Shown one piece after another: positions 59,761 through 64,000 of a stretch of DNA of 64,000 bases (the first letter of the stretch is position 1; every line of letters starts with the position of its first letter). The notes under the pieces were generated by a model that made no database searches, was not told the origin of the DNA, and saw only the letters and a list, made by a program, of their open reading frames with translations. Source of the DNA: Halictus rubicundus (lineage: Eukaryota > Arthropoda > Insecta > Hymenoptera > Halictidae); NCBI RefSeq assembly GCF_050948215.1, contig NC_135164.1, positions 7,817,116 to 7,881,115 of the forward strand, written 5' to 3'. Made by a program: the position numbers and the translations under genes.

Positions 59761-61760
59761 GGTCGAAGCACCAATAGTTGACCTGTTGTGAATAATACTA
59801 AATGCTTGCTCCTTCATTAAATTAAGAGAATCTGATGCTGTTCTAACTTCTTAATTATGTAACAAAGCTGCATTTTTCAAAGCTGCCATTTTTGAAATGT
59901 TTATATTGTCCACATTCGGACATTTCCGAAAATTCAATAATTATCTCAAAAGTAGAATTCGAGAAAATTAGTGATTGACCATGCGTTGGTTAGTAGTGGA
60001 CCACTTATGGTAAAGCCGAAGGCATTAAGAGGTGACTGCTTTGACGCTGAAATGTTTAAAAAGCTGGGAGGGTGGTTAATTGATTCGGGACGTGAGCGGG
60101 CCGCGTATCGATCTAGTTTTGCCGAGCGAACGCGCAGCGCCGCTGCGTCTACGGTGCACTCGCGGCTGCATGTGCAATGTGCAAGCGCGGACCGACCCGC
60201 GGTGCGTATTAATGGGTCACACCACGTGTTCTCCGCGGTGCATATACGAAGGCGCGTCCGTGTACACGTATGGTAAACGGTATCTTATCGTTTCAAAGCC
60301 GCGGGCGTCGTGCGGTGCATGCTCCGAGCGTTTTAGCTGCCGACGCCTCGAGTAGAACAATGTCCCTCGTTAAAAGACTTTCACACGGAACCTCGTGTCA
60401 CGTATGGAACAAAGCCTGGACGCGAATAAATCATTGTTTTTCACGGTACGTTCGTGGAATATTATTTAAAAACGGTGTACACCGGTCGCTCGTTTCAAAA
60501 ACGAGCCGGGAGTTCGTAACGCGAATGGCAAATTTGCGAAAATTTGTCACGTTTCTCGCTGCATTTTCCGTGTGATATGAAAATAAAAATTTTTATATCC
60601 GTTCGAGATGTCCTGTTGTATTGTCACGTTGCTCTGTAACGCGTGTACAAGTGCGTGGAACTTTGACCTTTGCTTGTATATCAATTTTCTAGCAATTCCA
60701 TCTGTCGATGAAATTCAGTGTCACTCTAATTCTAAACATGCCGAACAGAGTTTACAATATTTTTAATGCTGAATGTACCAAGCACTGAATATGAATATTT
60801 CACCTTCTAAAAGTGACAAAATTACATTCCGTGCAATTTTGTACTGTAATATATGCACGAATAAAGAAATACAATTTCGATAATCGTGAAATATAGAATC
60901 TTCATGCAAATTCCAAATCTCATGGATTAATTAATAAAAGCCAGGACGAAGAACATGTTCAATTTATCAAATTAGAAAGTTCCTTACGGTAAGGACGGTG
61001 TAAAGATGTCACTAATGTTTGTATACATATTTTTCTATATTACAGAAATCTGTAAATACCATCCAACGCATCCAATCATAAATCCACAATCTAGTAATAA
61101 TTAATAAAAGCATTTGCACCATTTGTTAACCTCCGGCTTTCTTGATATTTTCATTCAGAGCAACCCTCAGTTAAGTGTCAGATTTAAGTCCACGTGGCTT
61201 ACAAACACAAATGGCGACCTATAAACTCTCTTTCCTCGCATGATCAAGCGCTATCAATGAATTGGTTCGCGATCCGTGTTTTTCAGTTATTGTCAATTCC
61301 TATAAGTAAGCCTACTCTTCTTGAATAAAGGATGCACTTGCCGGACCTCGAAAAATTCGCGAACGATAAAACACGGAGGACCCGTTCGCTGAGACGGAAT
61401 CTCTTTCGGTCGTCCGTCAGTCGAAGTGACTTTTTACGGAGAGATCAAGGATCCCTGCTCATCCTCGCTTAGGTTTGGCTATCGTTGAATCAAGACCGGC
61501 CGTTTCGCCGGCGAGTTATAAAACCTCTGGAGGAATGTCGAGGTGCTCCCGATGGCGAAGATAAAACCACCGACGCAGAGCAATAAGTGTTTGCCCCGTG
61601 ACCGTAGCTCTCTGCCCCATAAGCTAGACGGGGAGCTAGGAAAAAGTCGTTTGTCCACGTGCGTCAAATGTTTGACGGTGTTGTGCCGATTCATTAACAT
61701 CGTATTGGCGAACTAGATTCAGTTGAGTATACATGTCTACGTCACTAGTTTATGTTTTAC
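59761..61760. other. Non-coding DNA, no gene seen
   Basis: A GC-rich patch at 60080-60360 has chance frames; the rest is AT-rich. Confidence 0.4.
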
Positions 61761-62351
61761 CTAAAGAAAATCAACGAACTGAATGCTGTACGTTGATTTT
61801 ATTCTTTATTTAAAATTGCAACGCATAGCCTCCTAATTAAGTTCTTGAGAACCGAGATAAATAAATTCTTGCTCTTTGAGCATTAATTTTGATACAAAAA
61901 TGTAATAATATCTACCTAAACAATACTTCTAGGGAAATGTCGAAACCTGAATTTTGATTTCTTCTGTAATAATATTTAAAATAGAATCCTACTTAGTTAA
62001 TAAATATAAGACCCTTGTTCAATGAAGTACGACCCGTGTTGTTGACTTATATCGAGAATTCACTGTATATGTCACTACGAGATTCACGACAAGTTTATAT
62101 TTTAAAGAAAATCAACGAACTGTATGCTGTACGTTGATTCTTTATTTAAAATTGCAACGCATAGATCACTTAATGTATAGCTTCCTAATTAAGTTCTTGA
62201 GAACCGAGATAAATAAATTCTTGCTTTTTGAGTATCAATTTCATACAAAAATGTAATAATATCTGCCTAAACAATACTTCTTGGGAAATGTCGAAACCTG
62301 AATTTTGGTTTCTTCTAATAAATACAAAACCCCTATTGAATGAAGTATGAT
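61761..62351 (+). repeat. Direct duplication of about 270 bp with a pogo-like end between copies
   Basis: Copy one (61761-62033) and copy two (62104-62351) share AAAGAAAATCAACGAACTG, TGCTGTACGTTGATT, AGTTCTTGAGAACCGAGATA and AATGTCGAAACCTGAATTTT, offset 343 bp. Between them, 62029-62065 is the right end of the pogo-like element (TATATCGAGAATTCACTG). Copy two has a 17-bp insertion relative to copy one. Confidence 0.8.
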
Positions 62352-63189
62352 ACGACTAAGTAATCGCATATTAACCACAAAAGCAATTCGAAGATATCAT
62401 CAAGATTTGATAACAGAAAGTATGAAAATGCCTTATTTGTGGAAAATAAACTATTGCGCTGATAAATGCCAAATGAAAATGGTGTCACTGTCAGCTTGAC
62501 AGTAAATTCGTGGCAAAAAGCCTAACCGGAATCATAGCCACTTCACTTTATAATTGACGACATAGCGCTATGGCCCCGTGCAACAAAAGCTGTCGTAATT
62601 CCTTCTGGGTAACGGCAAAACTTCGTCGAAACGTTTTACACGACTTTGCAACAAGTTTTAAACCCATTTTCCACGTTTTACGACTTCTGTTGCAATTAAG
62701 TCGTAAAGTAACCTTAAAAGTAGCAACTAAAACCGATGAGCACGATCCGATATAATGTTTTCACTCACCGCGAAACAAAGTTGTTATTTTCTGGACGGCG
62801 GCGCAGCGTTCCACTATTTGTAATCATATCGTTTCATCAACAACTCGATCCGGCTGTGATTTTATCGGAAAAGAGATAATTGATTCTGCTCGAATTACGA
62901 GTACACGTGACTAGCTGTAGTTACAAAACAAAACCGTGCTGCACGGTTGCCGTTCGATTAATCGAATTAATTCGACGCAGCGATCGAACCTGCATCTGGC
63001 CAAGTGTGCCAGAAAATTAAAGTAATCACTGCGGTGGGTAAGACTGTCTCTTCAGGGACCTTTCCAAATTATTTATTACTACATCCTTTTTCAAATTATG
63101 ATTACTCGATTATTCGACCCGCCTGGAAAGAAAATTATTGTACGGAGCTCTATTCCACGTTTCAGGCAGCTTACTAGCAAAAATGGCAA
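62352..63189. other. Non-coding DNA, no gene seen
   Basis: Short frames only; no recognisable element. Confidence 0.4.
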
Positions 63190-63780
63190 AATTTAATTTC
63201 TCAAATTTCATTAAACGCTTCCAAAGAAAACACTTTCGAAGGGTTGCGCTATCGATTTATGGAAAATATAAGTTTTCCGACCCGCCGCGTCAAGCTCTCA
63301 CCTAAAAAGAGTGTTTTAAAAAATAGCAAGAAGCGCTTTAATTTTTCGAATCTTATTAAACGCTTCCAAGAAAATATTTTCGAGGGGTTGCGCTATAGAT
63401 TTATGAAAAATATAATTTTTCCGACCCGCCGCGTCAAGCTCTCACCTAAAAAGAGTATAAAAAAAATAGCAAGAAGCGCTTTAATTATTCGAATTTGATT
63501 AAATGCTTCCAAGAAAATATTTTCGAAGGGTTGCTTTACCGATTTATGAAAAATATAATTTTTCTGATCGGCCGCGTCAGGCTCTCACCTAAAAAGAGTA
63601 TTTTAAAAAATAGCAAGAAGCGCTTTAATTTTTCGAATCTTATTAAACGCTTCCAAGAAAATATTTTCGAAGGGTTGCGCTATAGAATTATGAAAAATAT
63701 CATTTTTCCGACCCGCCGCGTCAGGCCTAAAAAGAGAGTTTTAAAAAGTGCTAAAAGAGTTTAAGAAGCGCTATAATTTT
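63190..63780 (+). repeat. About 144-bp tandem repeat, four units, in-frame
   Basis: GGGTTGC marks units at 63241, 63385, 63528 and 63672 (spacing 144, 143, 144). The period of 48 codons keeps one frame open across units: NFSNLIKRFQENIFEGL, RYRFMKNIIFPTRRVKLSP, KKSVLKNSKKR. The one-base loss in the middle splits it into two overlapping frames (63244-63498 and 63495-63764). The peptide is basic and unlike any family I recognise. A fifth, decayed unit may start near 63781. Confidence 0.85.
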
Positions 63781-64000
63781 TCGAATTTCATTGAGCGCTT
63801 TTAGGAGTGTATTGTGGAAGGGTGAGTATCCATTTATGCGAAAAAGGTGACCTTCTTGGCCCGATGCACGGGCTCCAGAGCGAAAGAAAGTTGTAACCGG
63901 CAGCTCTAAATTTGAACGGTTCGGGAAACGCGTCGGAACCCGATCGAATCAATGAATAGATAAATCGGACAGAGAGCGGATGCTGGGGAAGGAGAGGAGA
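63781..64000. other. Window end, decayed repeat then unique sequence
   Basis: The first 50 bp resemble the 144-bp unit; the remainder shows nothing recognisable. Confidence 0.4.

Noticed and set aside
1..64000. tRNA or rRNA genes
   Set aside because: Scanning for paired A and B box words and for conserved rRNA stretches gave no candidate; GGTTCGA words at 13678, 20130 and 24065 lack a matching A box.

Overview
The window looks like nuclear DNA from an insect, probably a bee, ant or wasp (Hymenoptera). It is AT-rich with CpG-rich islands, and it carries many short elements flanked by duplicated TTAA or TA. The one convincing gene is split by ordinary GT-AG introns. Nothing in it is bacterial: I found no operon, no rRNA or tRNA gene and no CRISPR array. 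The taxon is an inference from style, not from a marker gene.

The only protein-coding gene I can support lies on the minus strand at 38121-43884. Five exons (42268-43884, 41284-41440, 40556-40795, 39359-39598, 38121-38314) join with canonical splice sites and matching phases (0/0, 0/1, 1/1, 1/1, 1/0) into 816 codons with no stop. Both ends are open: no start codon or final stop is visible, so more exons must lie on either side. The encoded segment is low-complexity and Ser/Asp/Arg/Pro-rich. It contains a 45-residue internal repeat carrying NSDYDEP and SLP motifs, a run of ten Asp, two TQT motifs and proline-rich stretches. It reads like the disordered part of a signalling or cytoskeletal scaffold. 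I do not recognise the family.

The rest is intergenic or intronic DNA built largely of repeats. There are five tandem arrays: 175 bp x 3 (6920-7432), 158 bp x 10 arranged as alternating A/B dimers (9561-11137), about 204 bp x 3 (15311-15921), 26 bp x 22 (35365-35936) and about 144 bp x 4 (63190-63780). At least six families of short non-autonomous elements sit at TTAA or TTAA-like targets, suggesting piggyBac-type transposition. TA-flanked elements ending CAGGGT are present, some as long foldbacks, along with pogo/Tigger-like elements whose ends read roughly CAGTGAWTTCTCGATATA. Several are nested or chimeric. One TTAA element sits in the intron just beyond the largest exon and would supply the stop codon if that intron were retained.

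Other points of note are a head-to-head inverted duplication at 1338-1933 whose arms end in splice-donor-like sequence, paired GTCACGTGAC palindromes at 54688 and 54840, and small perfect or near-perfect hairpins. The long stretches between these carry only short ORFs that look like chance. They may hold regulatory DNA or introns of genes whose exons lie outside.
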